Positions 10,781-22,192 of a stretch of 64,000 bases of DNA are shown piece after piece. A program made the translations under genes and the position numbers. This DNA is from Isoetes taiwanensis. Taxonomy: Eukaryota > Streptophyta > Lycopodiopsida > Isoetales > Isoetaceae. The notes under the pieces were generated by a model that was not told where the DNA came from, did no database searches, and saw only the letters and a program-made list of their open reading frames with translations. The stretch covers positions 9,527,712 to 9,591,711 of the forward strand of contig JAJEKV010000011.1 of assembly GCA_021234155.1 (NCBI GenBank). The letters are read 5' to 3'. Positions within the stretch are counted from its first letter, which is position 1, and every line of letters starts with the position of its first letter.

Positions 10781-11890
10781 CCCTCACAGAGTGCGCCCAG
10801 ACCAATTTGGTTTGCAAACCGATTCGACCCTGGCGCACTGTGTGAGTGGTGGACCCATGTTGACCTACTTAGATGTATAATTTAGCTAAACTAATGGTGC
10901 AGTTCAGCTTATCTCCTTGATTCTAGCTAGTTTTGCATATTATAACACTAAGAAACCCCTTGTAAATTGAAAATTTGACCCCAAAAAGAGGTGACCCCTC
11001 ACAGAGTGCGCCCAGACCAATTTGGTTTGCAAACCAATTCGACCCTGGCGCACTGTGTGAGTGGTCAAAACTTTGAACCTTCGTAACTTGAGTTATACAG
11101 CTCCAAATCGCCTGAAATTTGTTGCGTTAGGACCATTAAGGAGTCTAGAATCCAATTATGACCAAAATAGGTCAAACCCTAAATTCTGTCTCCCAAACTA
11201 CAGTTTATTTAGAAATAGAAGCAATAGCTTTTAAGGTACAAGGCTAGAGCCACAGAAGAGCAAGGAGCACGACTTTTGAAGACATTGAAGACCCAGGCGA
11301 CCCAAGAGAGGAAGTACTATGGCAAACACCTCTACAAACGAAGCGAGCAGTACAGGGCACAACCGACCTATCAACAATCTTCATCGAATGGAAGACATAC
11401 GTTAATCATCTGCATGAAGAACCTTCTCGACTATCAAGAACTCGGGTGCAACATCCACGAGCTCTCGTGAGAAAAGAAGATTGCTAGTTTATTGTAAATA
11501 TAAATTTATGTTTTGATCATGTTAATGTGTTAAATCAGGTGTAAGTAGAATGTGTTACTAAGTTCTGCAGTTGGAATTAACAAAGTTGGAGCAAAACTCA
11601 TTGTTTTTGGCCCCACCCCTCGCAGAGTGCGCCCAGACCAATTCGGTTTGCAAACCGATTCGACCCTGGCGCACTGTGTGAGTGGTCGACCCCAAATCTG
11701 GGCCAAAACTTATCCAAATGAAGCAAGTAAGGGCTCAATCCGACCTATCTCGACGAGATATGCAGGATTTCACCCTTAGTTTGCATGTTTGGCATCATCC
11801 TCGATCCAAACAGGGCCCCACCCCTCACAGAGTGCGCCCAGGCCACTTAGGATCATATTCCTAACTGCCTCTCGCGCACTGTGTGAGTGG
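10781..11890 (+). repeat. Four-hairpin array in leader, copy 1
   Basis: Four hairpins of about 70 nt lie at 10781-10849, 10995-11064, 11616-11685 and 11821-11890. Each has a 5' arm like CTCACAGAGTGCGC and a 3' arm GCGCACTGTGTGAG, which pair over 14 positions with one mismatch. The first three have loops containing the perfect 12-base palindrome GGTTTGCAAACC. The fourth replaces the loop with a different self-complementary sequence (TTAGGA...TCCTAA) but keeps the stem. The array sits between PBS and the presumed gag start, where retroelements carry packaging and dimerisation signals. Confidence 0.75.
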
Positions 11891-12181
11891 TCACGCCAAA
11901 ATTGCCCCAATTTGTCCACACTTTCCCCAAATTAGATAGAATTTGTTGCAATAGGATCCTTAGAATGTACTCTTTAGCTTGATTAGCTGTCTTGTGCTTA
12001 GCAATACCTTAGAATCCTAGATTTTCCTTTATCCAAAATCTTTTCTAAAATTAGGGTTTTTGCCTATAAGTAGACCACAACCCTCATTTGCATCCTACAC
12101 CTTTGCTCCTCGCTCCAAGCCGATTTTTCAGCTCCCAGAGGCGCTCCTTCATCTGTTTGATATCCCCAGCAGCTCTAGCAT

Positions 12182-15100
12182 CATGGCAACCATCAATGCT
12201 ATTCCCTATTTTACCGAGGGACATTATGGGTGAGTTCCATGCAAAGATAGGTCCTTCTCTAGTAGAACTTCCCCTTGCATAGGATACTTTAGGACAGCCT
12301 TAAGATAGACAAATACCTAGAAAATACTGACCCAGCCGCTTTGTAAGTGGCTGTAGCAATTTTTCTATTCCATAGAGCCCAAACCCGGATAGGAGAGCCA
12401 TCGCCCCAACCCCTAGAGCTCGAGCCTATGGCCATGGCGGCCCGGTGAAGAAGAGCGGTGCTTCTCGAAAGTACGAGGGAGGCAAAGCGGGAGGAAGATG
12501 AAGGGCGTGGGTCGGGGAGAGAGGACATCAGTGGCGTCGACCCGGCACAAGAAAGGCACAAGTTTAAGCCACGAACTTCAAAGCTTTGAAGAGGGGCTGA
12601 GAACCCGCATGAACAACTCCACCACTTGGGCTAGGCATCACAAGCTTAATCCGTAATCATCAAGCTGAACCGCACGAGCCCGCGACGACATCAAGAACCC
12701 CCTCCTCCCCAGTGCAGGGGGCCGGGGGCTCTGGATAAGCGGGCTCCTACATCTCCCTACGTCAACAAGCGGACCTCGGTGACTTCGCCGACCCGAAAGC
12801 GCAGGAATTTCACATCGGCATAAGGGAGGCTCGAGGCATTACGGCGGCGGATATCGGCGGACATAGAAGCCTACCGGCATCAGGCAGATGATGGGACAAC
12901 AGGAGTTACCCACAGAGGAGTTCATAGCGATCCACGACACTGGATGGAAATCAGAGGGAAAACAACGAGTGCGCTCCTACCCAGCACCTCGACAGCGGCA
13001 CCGGTCGAGCGGGATAGAGGCGTTATCAGCGTAACATCTCCTAAGTTCATGTTCGGCGACTTCTGAGGAGATGATAGCATTACGGTGGGCCGAATAACCC
13101 GGAAGACATAGGGCTGCAATCAGAACCGAGAGAGGAGGCGGGGAGGCGAGACCGCGACAAATGGCGAAGGAGCCGACCTAGCCAACAACCACAGACCACT
13201 CAAAGCGCCAACTCAAAAGAGTGATGGCATGTGCAATGGAGATGACAACAATTCCAGGCATAGGGGAAGCATCTCACAACGAAGATTCAAAGACATGCAA
13301 CAATGCCCGACTGCAACAACCAAGTGATCGTACTCAAGCGATCAATGCTACGCATCTCCAAGCGACACTCCACATGACGGGTAAACACATTAAGGAGGAG
13401 CATTTTTCAACTCAAGGGTTCACCGAGCAAGCGTTCTCGCGACTTGGGATAACGACCTCAAATCACACACGAAGGTCAACTTCTGGTCGCAACACCTCAA
13501 GGAACCCAGGAGTCAAGTAGAACAAGGAAGATGCGGCAAAACCGAAGAATCAAAGCGTGATTGGGGGAGGGAAAATCCTAAAAAGTATACACAATTAAGC
13601 ATATGCTCTTCTATAAATTAGAAAAGTGGATGAATTAAAATCCGGTATAATTATATATATATGTCTATCATAAATATCGGGAGCTAACACATAGTACAAA
13701 ATTAGAATCATGTTTTAGGGTTTAGTGTTTGCATCAAGAAACTCCATCCCCATTTGCCAAAGGATGAAGTAAAGAACCACATGTATAGCCAAGAGCAAGT
13801 GCTCAAATGGAAGAGCAAATATAGGAGAGGCGCGACCCGGAGCTCAAGCCAAGCTTCAACTCCGGACACTTCGAGGCGGCCTCAAGTAGAAGATCGCATT
13901 TCGTCGGCACAATGTCAAGATTTGAGAGATAGCGCCCGGCCGCACCATCTAGGTTTTGCGGCGGCGACATCTTCGGGGATGCAACTCTACCTCTTGTAGC
14001 GGCGGCAACACTAACGACACGAGTGTCCTCAACAACGAAGAACAGCGAACACACATCTTGAAACTTCGACGGCGACCTCAAGCCAATAGGCGTCGAGGAA
14101 TTCCTTGGGACAACTTCGACATCAACGAAAGCCAACTAAGGAGGCAACCCGGCGACCATAATTCTACCTTGTATGGTGATGTTTGTAACATGCACACCGG
14201 ATGGAGATACACTTAAGAAAGGCGCCACAACAATGGGTTATGTCAATGCTCATTCAACAACTAGGTGATGGCCGTCAAGTACTCCTACCAACAATTAGAA
14301 GACAAGAAGCCCAACTTATCTCAGGCCACGAGGGACCTCAAGCCCAAGATAGAAGCATTCGACACCTTAACGACAAGGACGACAACCAAAGCACCCGACA
14401 AAAAGAGAGTTCAAGACATTAGCCGGGCTATTCAAGGACACTGGCAGGTCTAGGGGCAGAAAGTACTTCAACTCAAGGGTCAATCTACTGAGATATAAGA
14501 GTACATCATCCCGACTGACAAACCAATCATGGGAGAAGAGTCATGAGGCTTTTTACGCCCGGGGAAGATGCACATGTATTGAGGGACAATGGCCATAAAC
14601 CAGAAGGCGAAGGAGTGCTAGTACTTCCACGAGTTCCTTAGATGCAACATGAGGTCCAAAAGCGTGGGGCGTGATCAAGTGCAACTAGAAGCTGACATAG
14701 CAATGAAGATCGTGATAGCGTCTAAGCCATCACATTGAGGAGATCAAAGCAGTGCGATGAGAAGCTCGATGGAAGCGAATAGGAGAACCGAGCCAAAGAA
14801 TCGGCGAATCAGCTAGAACCTCACAAAGCTACGACAACTTCGCATGCAACCGTGAACCCAAGGATCGACAATTCGAAGGCAAGCGATGAAGAGAACAACT
14901 CCTTAATTACGAGTCTTTTAGCCAAAGGGATTGTGCACAACTTCAAGAGGCGCCTCAAAGATGTTGGACATTGTGAAGGGGAAGCAATTATTGCCCAAGA
15001 ACAAGATTAAGAAGTAGGCCCGGAGCGTAGAAGCATCAGCGACCATCACATCCTTAGTTAGCATGTGAAGCGAAGCAAGTTGTGCCGCAGCCGGCGGACA

Positions 15101-15790
15101 TTGGAGAGCTCAAAAATATCAAAGAGTCTACCAATCGAGCACGCAGTGACATATAAATAGGAGGATATAGATCTTCAACACCGGTAGCACTAGGAGGAAC
15201 ATCGACAACAACGCCATAAAAATGCGTGTGCACCTCGAGGGGAGACACCAAGGGAGCCTAATAGCTTTAATAGTATTTGTAATCATAATAGTGTAAGCTA
15301 TATGACTTGCATGCATATTTCCCTTTGTTATTTCCTCTCTCTCGATTATAACGGATCAAAGAAAAGAGATCTTGGGACAATTGGAAGGCGTGAAGCGAAA
15401 CAACATCCTCAACACTTGTACGTCAACACGCTCTGAGGACTCGAAGGATGGAGTTGGCACAATAAGATCGGATCTAGAGGCATCTTTTAGCCGCCAAGAT
15501 GTTTCTCAATGAAACCACCTTGAGGGCTTTTGGGAAGTAACATAGAAGATTTCAAGGGTCAACTCGCCATCAAAACCACCAACAATGGGAAGCCTCTACA
15601 TCGAGGAAAGTTGACCTCTACATCGAGGAGGAGCCGGAGTCTCGAGCAACTTCGAAGAGCGTTACCCTCAAGAAGGCGGCGAGTGGATGAGCTGCGAGCA
15701 AGATTGAGGCTTATGGATGGCGACATCCATAATGGGAGTGGGAAGGCATTTCTAGATTTTTCTCATGAAGGGATTGCCCCAAGTTGAGCT
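12182..15790 (+). pseudogene. Presumed gag region, internal copy 1 (frame-broken)
   Basis: Starts at ATGGCAACCATCAATGC, 290 bp after the hairpin array and 60-100 bp after a spliced-leader-like CT-rich stretch. Open segments change frame repeatedly (for example 13754-13999 with KDEVKNHMYSQEQVLKWK; 15530-15787). Composition is basic and Ser/Thr/Arg-rich. No CCHC knuckle, protease or RT motif was seen. Assignment as gag rests on position only. Confidence 0.3.
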
Positions 15791-15799
15791 AAGCGTCAG

Positions 15800-17420
15800 C
15801 GATTGGGAAGGAAATGCATAGGAGTAACTAAAATTATACATGATTGTTAACGGACATCCAACATATTGAAACCACTTGGTGAGGTGATCACCTAAGCTAA
15901 GAAGGAATCATTACTAGGATAATTGTTGACCATGTATAAAGCTAGTACCTCCAGGAATAATCCAATCGAATGAAAAGAAGTAATCTAACAAGTCCGGCCA
16001 ACTTGTTATGATGACATCAATTCAATTGATAGGAATATTCCAAGAGAGTAAATAACTAAGAAAAGGGGGATATTTAGAATATAAAATTAAATAGCACATG
16101 AAAGGCACATCTAAAAATAAGAAACATATTAATCACATAGTCTCTTGAGGCAAAAGGAATTGTCATGATGATAAAACCTTGCAATTTAGAATTGTTCTAA
16201 ATAATTCAATAACTCATCGCTTAAGGATAGACATGTTAAGCATGATGGCTGCACCCATCATAGATGATTAAATATGTTAGCTAAGGCTAGTAAATTAATG
16301 TGTTAGATAGGAAGCATATAACCTCTTAAGGTAAATAGAATAGCTAAGATGGTATGACAACATCAATTAAGGGGATAGGATACATTGAAGTGTAGGACCA
16401 CTTTCTTATGAAGAAAGTGGGGGAGCTCAATCTTAGGACTGAATCTACCTACATCTTAGGGATTGAATCACCATCAAATTAGTCGACCCTTAGAATAGAG
16501 TTCCTTTCATGAAGTAGCCAAAGCACATAGGCGTAAGATGGATAGATGCTTAATGTCTATGTGTCCTTGACATGCAAGATTAATCGGTAACCAAGCTGCA
16601 CCAAAGCGGGGAGCGAATCAATGGAAGCAATGCAGCGGCCAAGTCGTCTCCAAATTAAAAAACAGGCTCAATGGGGAGATGTATTCTAGCCTTAGCGGGT
16701 GCGACAACTAAGGTGGGGAGAGGCTTTGCATAAATTTCTTACGCCATGATCTATTGTTTGCATTCGCATCTAGGAATGAGCTAGTAGCCTAGCTCTTAAT
16801 TAAATTATTCAGGGTTGTCAACCCCATATAACTACATAAATTATATAATCTTAAATATGTTATCATGCAGGGCATCGATAGCACTCCATGATGGCATGTA
16901 TCATAAGCTTTAATGCTTTATTGATAAATTATATGTTCATAATAGCTGCATAGATAGTTTTATCTTGTGTAGATATCTCAGTATCGAGATAAAGTAAGAT
17001 AATAATTACATAAAATCTTAGTTAAACCTTCCATGGGATGTAATTCCTTCCAAAGGCATTTAAGTAACTTTCATAGGATCTTGACAAATATAATAAGAAT
17101 TTGTCTGTCTTTCCATAAGTATAGCAAATATAAAGTATATACATGTAAGATTGATACATCGCCAACCAAGTAGCGAGCGAGAGTCATACGCTCAACACTT
17201 GGATCGATGATATAAATCCTAGCCATATGATAAACAATTAAAATCGTTTCAAACTAAGTATGGCATCGATAATCGTATGATGACATATCTTAAAAGGTAA
17301 ATAAAGTTATCATATAATAGTTAGTTAAATATAATACTATTGGAAGCAATATATCAATACTACTATAATGCTAACCGTAAGGTAATTAATATAATTGCAT
17401 GCATTAGGGAAGTCCGGCGA
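15800..17420. other. AT-rich noncoding part of internal region 1
   Basis: Stop codons are dense in all frames, and this stretch is far better conserved between the two internal copies than the GC-richer parts. It contains a perfect small hairpin at 16398-16420. Pol would be expected here and is absent. Confidence 0.6.
16398..16420. repeat. Perfect 10-bp hairpin, conserved in both copies
   Basis: CCACTTTCTT and AAGAAAGTGG flank a 3-nt loop (ATG). The identical hairpin is at 26419-26441 in internal copy 2. It is followed by GGGAGCTC. Role unknown. Confidence 0.7.
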
Positions 17421-17699
17421 GGATCATGCGAGGGGTCCAAGGCTGTAATGTTTATTTAAGATGTTAGCGGATGCTAGGCGACATGCAAAAGTTGGTGGAG
17501 GAAGTACAAAGATATCCTCTAGCAAAGCAAGAGGCGTGAGAGAAGAGCATAGCGACAAGCTCTGCATCGACAATTGCATAGATGAAGCTCTGCATGCGGT
17601 TAGAAATTTTGAAGCTTCTGCATCGGCGATTCTGCACATCGACAATTGCAAGAAGCTTGCTCCAAGGTGGGCTGGACAATTCGGGATAACCAAAGAGTA

Positions 17700-18000
17700 G
17701 GTAACCAATCCTATAAGTTGGACTGCCCGGCACACTTAAAGATCCATAGTGTTTTCGGGTAAGTCTCCTAAAGAAACACATTCCTAATCGGAGGAAATCT
17801 TGGAGAGACCAAAGTTCTTTGGAAACAATGGGCGATCACCTTGAGATTGTTCGAGAGGTTCTTCTTGTCGGATCCTATAAGAAGACAAGAAGATCTCAAT
17901 CCTCAATACCGGTGAAAGAGACACTTACAAGTGGAAGGCGCTCGTGGGCACTACAAATAGATCTTGAGAAGTAGTACCCGCAACTCATGGAGCAATGCAA
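17700..18000 (+). pseudogene. Integrase C-terminus/chromodomain remnant, copy 1
   Basis: Counterpart of the readable segment in copy 2 (27690-28022), but broken by changes at CAG/CTG sites, such as TTTTCGGGTAAG where copy 2 has TTTTCCAGGTAAG. Confidence 0.55.
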
Positions 18001-18947
18001 TGGTAAATTTCGTCACTTAAAATGTCGACATCGACACCCAAGAAATCGGCTCGGGCATGTCGATTTGGGTTTAGATTAAATTTCATGTGTAGCTAAGATT
18101 AATCTACGCATGCGACCTATGCTAGGTATGGGTTGCATGCGTTGTTACCGATGATGAGACCACTACGGTGATCTCTGGGGCGTGGTGTAATGTCATTGTA
18201 GGCATGGCCGGTTTTGCTTACCTGCGAGTTGGGAGGTAGATTAGAAAGGTCTACTTACGTCCCCACGAAAGTACGACCTCGAGAGATAAGAGGTCATTCG
18301 AGGGGAATGCATGATAGGAAAAGCACCTCTAGTCAATGCCCTACGGGGAGGGCCCTTCACGCCCCATATCACGGGGAAGGACCCTATCTCCCACGTTGGC
18401 CAACTTACAGTGTAGGCATGAGTGGCATATAGGCATGATAGGTATTTGTCTCCACGGCCATGATGGAAGAAACATAATCTTCCTATCTTGGGAGATATGC
18501 CTTGCATCCATATAATTGTATTTAATGGGTGGTTCCCTAACAACCAATATCTATAATAATTAAATGTATGCTAGCGTAGTGTGGACTGCGAGGCCAATAG
18601 GGGAGTCTACGGGGAGGAAGGTCACCTTGCAAAGACTTGCAACACATAATTTTGTCACGATGTGTTGTAAAGGAAGCGATGTGGAACCTTAAGTAGGAAA
18701 TTTTGGAACTATGTTAATAATAATAATGGTGTAAGCTATAAAATTTTGTGAATAATAATAGATGATAAAGTAAGAGGGTGAAAGACTCCTTACCATAGTA
18801 TGATATTAAACAAGGATGTGTTATAGAAATTAAAACTTAAATATTACCTTGGGGTAAATACATCCTATGTGTATTAAATGTGATTGCGGGGATATGCGGG
18901 TTTCAAGGTGGGGAGGAGGCGTGATCTTTGAGGGACGACATCAAGTC

Positions 18948-18959
18948 AAGGAGGGAGAA
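18948..18959 (+). other. Polypurine tract before LTR 2
   Basis: AAGGAGGGAGAA lies immediately upstream of the LTR start TGTGGCG, the expected position for plus-strand priming. Confidence 0.8.
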
Positions 18960-20560
18960 TGTGGCGTTCCAACATAATATCGCCCGAATACGTATATTAT
19001 ATTGCCACGTCACCCGTACATGTCACGGATGACATGTACTTGCGAGGCGATATAGGGTTGCACCTAGGGGCAAGGGTTGCACCTAGGGGCAACATTGAAT
19101 GTTGTGCATGTTAAATAAACATACACAATTAATAACCCCATGGACCCCATTGCCAAATGGCTAAATCCCATTTGGCCAATATCTAACCTAACCCTAAGGG
19201 TTTCTATAAAAGGGCTTTCCCCTTAAACCCTAAACCTTTCTTCTCTTTGCATTTTAGGTTTTTCCTAGAGCTCCTTTCCCTCTCGAGTTCGGGGTTCTCT
19301 TGAGCCATTTCGGCCAAGTATGGACTTCAATCCGCATTCTTGAGCTCAGGAAAGCCGGATTTACTGTGATTATCGATTAGCAGCCATCTTGACCAAGATC
19401 GGGGGCGTGGGCCGCCCAGGGTCGGGGGGCGGGTCAAGGAGCAGGTATCTAGTTGTTACATTTGTGCAAAGCCGTCTTTGGGCAAGGCAATAGGCTGGTT
19501 TAGTATGTTAGATCAACTCTAGAGGCCTTATAGATCCCGAGATCATAAGCCCTAACTAAGGAACCTAACTTGTTGTTGTTTAGGTAGATAGATTAGATGA
19601 TATTCTCTATTTCGGTTACGTGATGTTGTATGTATTTCACTCTGTGATCTCCATGTATTGGGAAGGGGGTAGAGACCTAAAAGGCTGTGTAGCGGATGAT
19701 CCTAGGTAGCACCACTAGTTCCCAATTATATAAACCGGCCGTGCACAGGAGCCCACCTGGCTGTGGGTGAAGGGGCTAGGCCGGTTGATAAGGAGGAACT
19801 TGTCTCATCACGGACTGACCCCTCTGGTAGTAAGGCCTATCGGGGGTCTCTGCAGGCTAGGCTTAATGGCTTGTCCTTTGCGTGTGGGCAAGGCATGAGC
19901 TCGACACTCGTGGGGTGGTGGATATGACCTTCCGGTGAGTTCAAGTCGAATCACAGGCGGTGGCCCTCTAGCCGCTGTGATGAGCATGGATGCCTCACGG
20001 AGGAGGCAACTCTCTTCTGCCTCATCGGGGCTGGGGAGATGCAACCCGGTAGTAGTAGCCCCCTCGGCTATTCACGGCGGGCTACGGTCAAGTCCCAACA
20101 CTTTTCAGCCTACTACTGCGCAAAGTGTGCATGGGGGAAGGCGGATGGAGTGGACTACCCTAAGCCATGTTCTATGCCAGCCAAATCCATTGCCATGAAT
20201 GCATGCGCAATGAACTCACGAAGACCCTGGCCGTCAGTCATCCCCTTGAGTCCAGAGCCACGGGTAGGATCTCCCCTTGTTATTGTTGCTATGAAGGTAT
20301 TGTTATCTACGTGATATTGCTATCTCTATGGTGATTGTATTTGTTTCTTGTTAGTTGTGCTCACGTTTGTTTATTCACGCTTCCATGAGATAGGTCGACC
20401 CGATGGAAGGCGGGTGAAATGACACATCCATTCTTCCCTTCTTTGGCTCATCCGGAGTGGGAGTGGAGTCGGTGGATGGCCCAATCGGTGTAGATGCGGG
20501 GGGAATGCTCCTCCGCCGAATCGATGTGGGCATCATTATAAGGAGTAGGGGGCGTCCGCA
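18960..20560 (+). repeat. LTR 2 (middle)
   Basis: Starts TGTGGCGTTCC after a polypurine tract and ends just before the second PBS. It serves as 3' LTR of the first unit and 5' LTR of the second. It differs from LTRs 1 and 3 mainly by short indels at CG- and CHG-type motifs. Confidence 0.85.
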
Positions 20561-20561
20561 G

Positions 20562-20572
20562 TGGTATCGAGC
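20562..20572 (+). other. PBS after LTR 2 (altered)
   Basis: TGGTATCGAGC, with the same one-base loss at CAG as in the PBS after LTR 1. Confidence 0.7.
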
Positions 20573-20775
20573 ATGATCTTGGTAGGCCAGGATCGAAAGC
20601 GACCATTTTCCTTAGGACTAACAGTAGACTTCCAGTCTTGGGAACAACCTCCCAAACAAGAACCTCGAAAATTGGGAAAAATTTTTCCCAATTGTAGTGC
20701 AGCAATAGGTTAATGCTAAGAGTAGTGATAAGTTTTAGCAAAAACCCAACCTAAAATGGCCAAAAAGAGGTGACC

Positions 20776-21902
20776 CCTCACAGAGTGCGAGACCAATTTG
20801 GTTTGCAAACCGATTCGACCCTGGCGCACTGTGTGAGTGGTGGACCCATGTTGACCTACTTAGATGTATAATTTAGCTAAACTAATGGTGCAGTTCAGCT
20901 TATCTCCTTGATTCTAGCTAGTTTTGCATATTATAACACTAAGAAACCCCTTGTAAATTGAAAATTTGACCCCAAAAGAGGTGACCCCTCACGAGTGCGC
21001 CTGGACCAATTTGGTTTGCAAACCAATTCGACCACTGGCGCCTGTGTGTGAGTGGTCAAAACTTTGAACCTTCGTAACTTGAGTTATACAGCTCCAAATC
21101 GACTGAAATTTGTTGCGTTAGGACCATTAAGGAGTCTAGAATCCAATTATGACCAAAATAGGTCAAACCCTAAATTCTGTCTCCCAAACTACAGTTTATT
21201 TAGAAATAGAAGCAATAGCTTTTAAGGTACAAGGCTAGAGCCCGAGGAAGAGCAAGGAGCACGACTTTTGAAGACATTGAAGACCCAGGCGACCCAAGAG
21301 AGGAAGTACTATGGCAAACACCTCTACAAGCGAAGCGGCGAAGAGGGGGCACATGAGACCTATCAACAATCTTCATCGAATGGAAGACATATCGTTAATC
21401 ATGCATGAAGAACCTTCTCGACTATCAAGAACTTCGGGTGCAACATCCCGAGCTCTCGGAAAAGAAAAGAAGATTGCTAGTTTATTGTAAATATAAATTT
21501 ATGTTTTGATCATGTTAATGTGTTAAAATCAGGTGTAAGTAGAATGTGTTACTAAGTTACAGGTTGGAATTAACAAAGTTGGAGCAAAACTCATTGTTTT
21601 TGGCCCCACCCCTGAGGCCACAGAAGCGCCGAGACCAATGGGTTTGCAAACCGATTCGACCCTGGCGCCTTGTGTGAGTGGTCGAAATTGCCCAACCCAA
21701 ATCTGGGCCAAAACTTATCCAAATGAAGCAAGTAAGGGCTCAATCCGACCTATCTCGGCCCGAGATATGCGGGATTTCACCCTTAGTTTGCATGTTTGGC
21801 ATCATCCTCGATCCAAGCAGGGGCCCCACCCCTCCGCGAGAGTGCGCCCGGGCCACTTAGGATCATATTCCTAAGCGCCTCTCGGCGCCCGTGTGAGTGG
21901 TC
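20776..21902 (+). repeat. Four-hairpin array in leader, copy 2
   Basis: Same four hairpins as in internal copy 1, with small losses that damage stems (the first lacks the CCCA after GTGCG; the third reads CCCCTGAGGCCACAGAAGCGCC). The GGTTTGCAAACC palindrome of hairpins 1-3 is intact. Copy 1 is the better template for structure. Confidence 0.65.
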
Positions 21903-22192
21903 AATCCTAAAAATTGCCCCAATTTGTCCACACTTTCCCCAAATTAGATAGAATTTGTTGCAATAGGATCCTTAGAATGTACTCTTTAGCTTGATTAGCT
22001 TGTCTTGTGCTTAGCAATACCTTAGAATCCTAGATTTTCCTTTATCCAAAATTTTTTTCTAAAATTAGGGTTTTGCCTATAAGTAGACCACAACCCTCAT
22101 TTGCATCCTACACCTTTGCTCCTCGCTCCAAGCCCGATTTTTCAGCTCCGAGGCTCCTTCATCTGTTTGATATCCCGGCAGCTCTAGCATCA

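Noticed and set aside
10781-11890. Regularly recurring hairpins considered as a CRISPR array
   Set aside because: Only four units, irregular spacing of 140-550 bp, inside a plant LTR retrotransposon leader; no cas genes.
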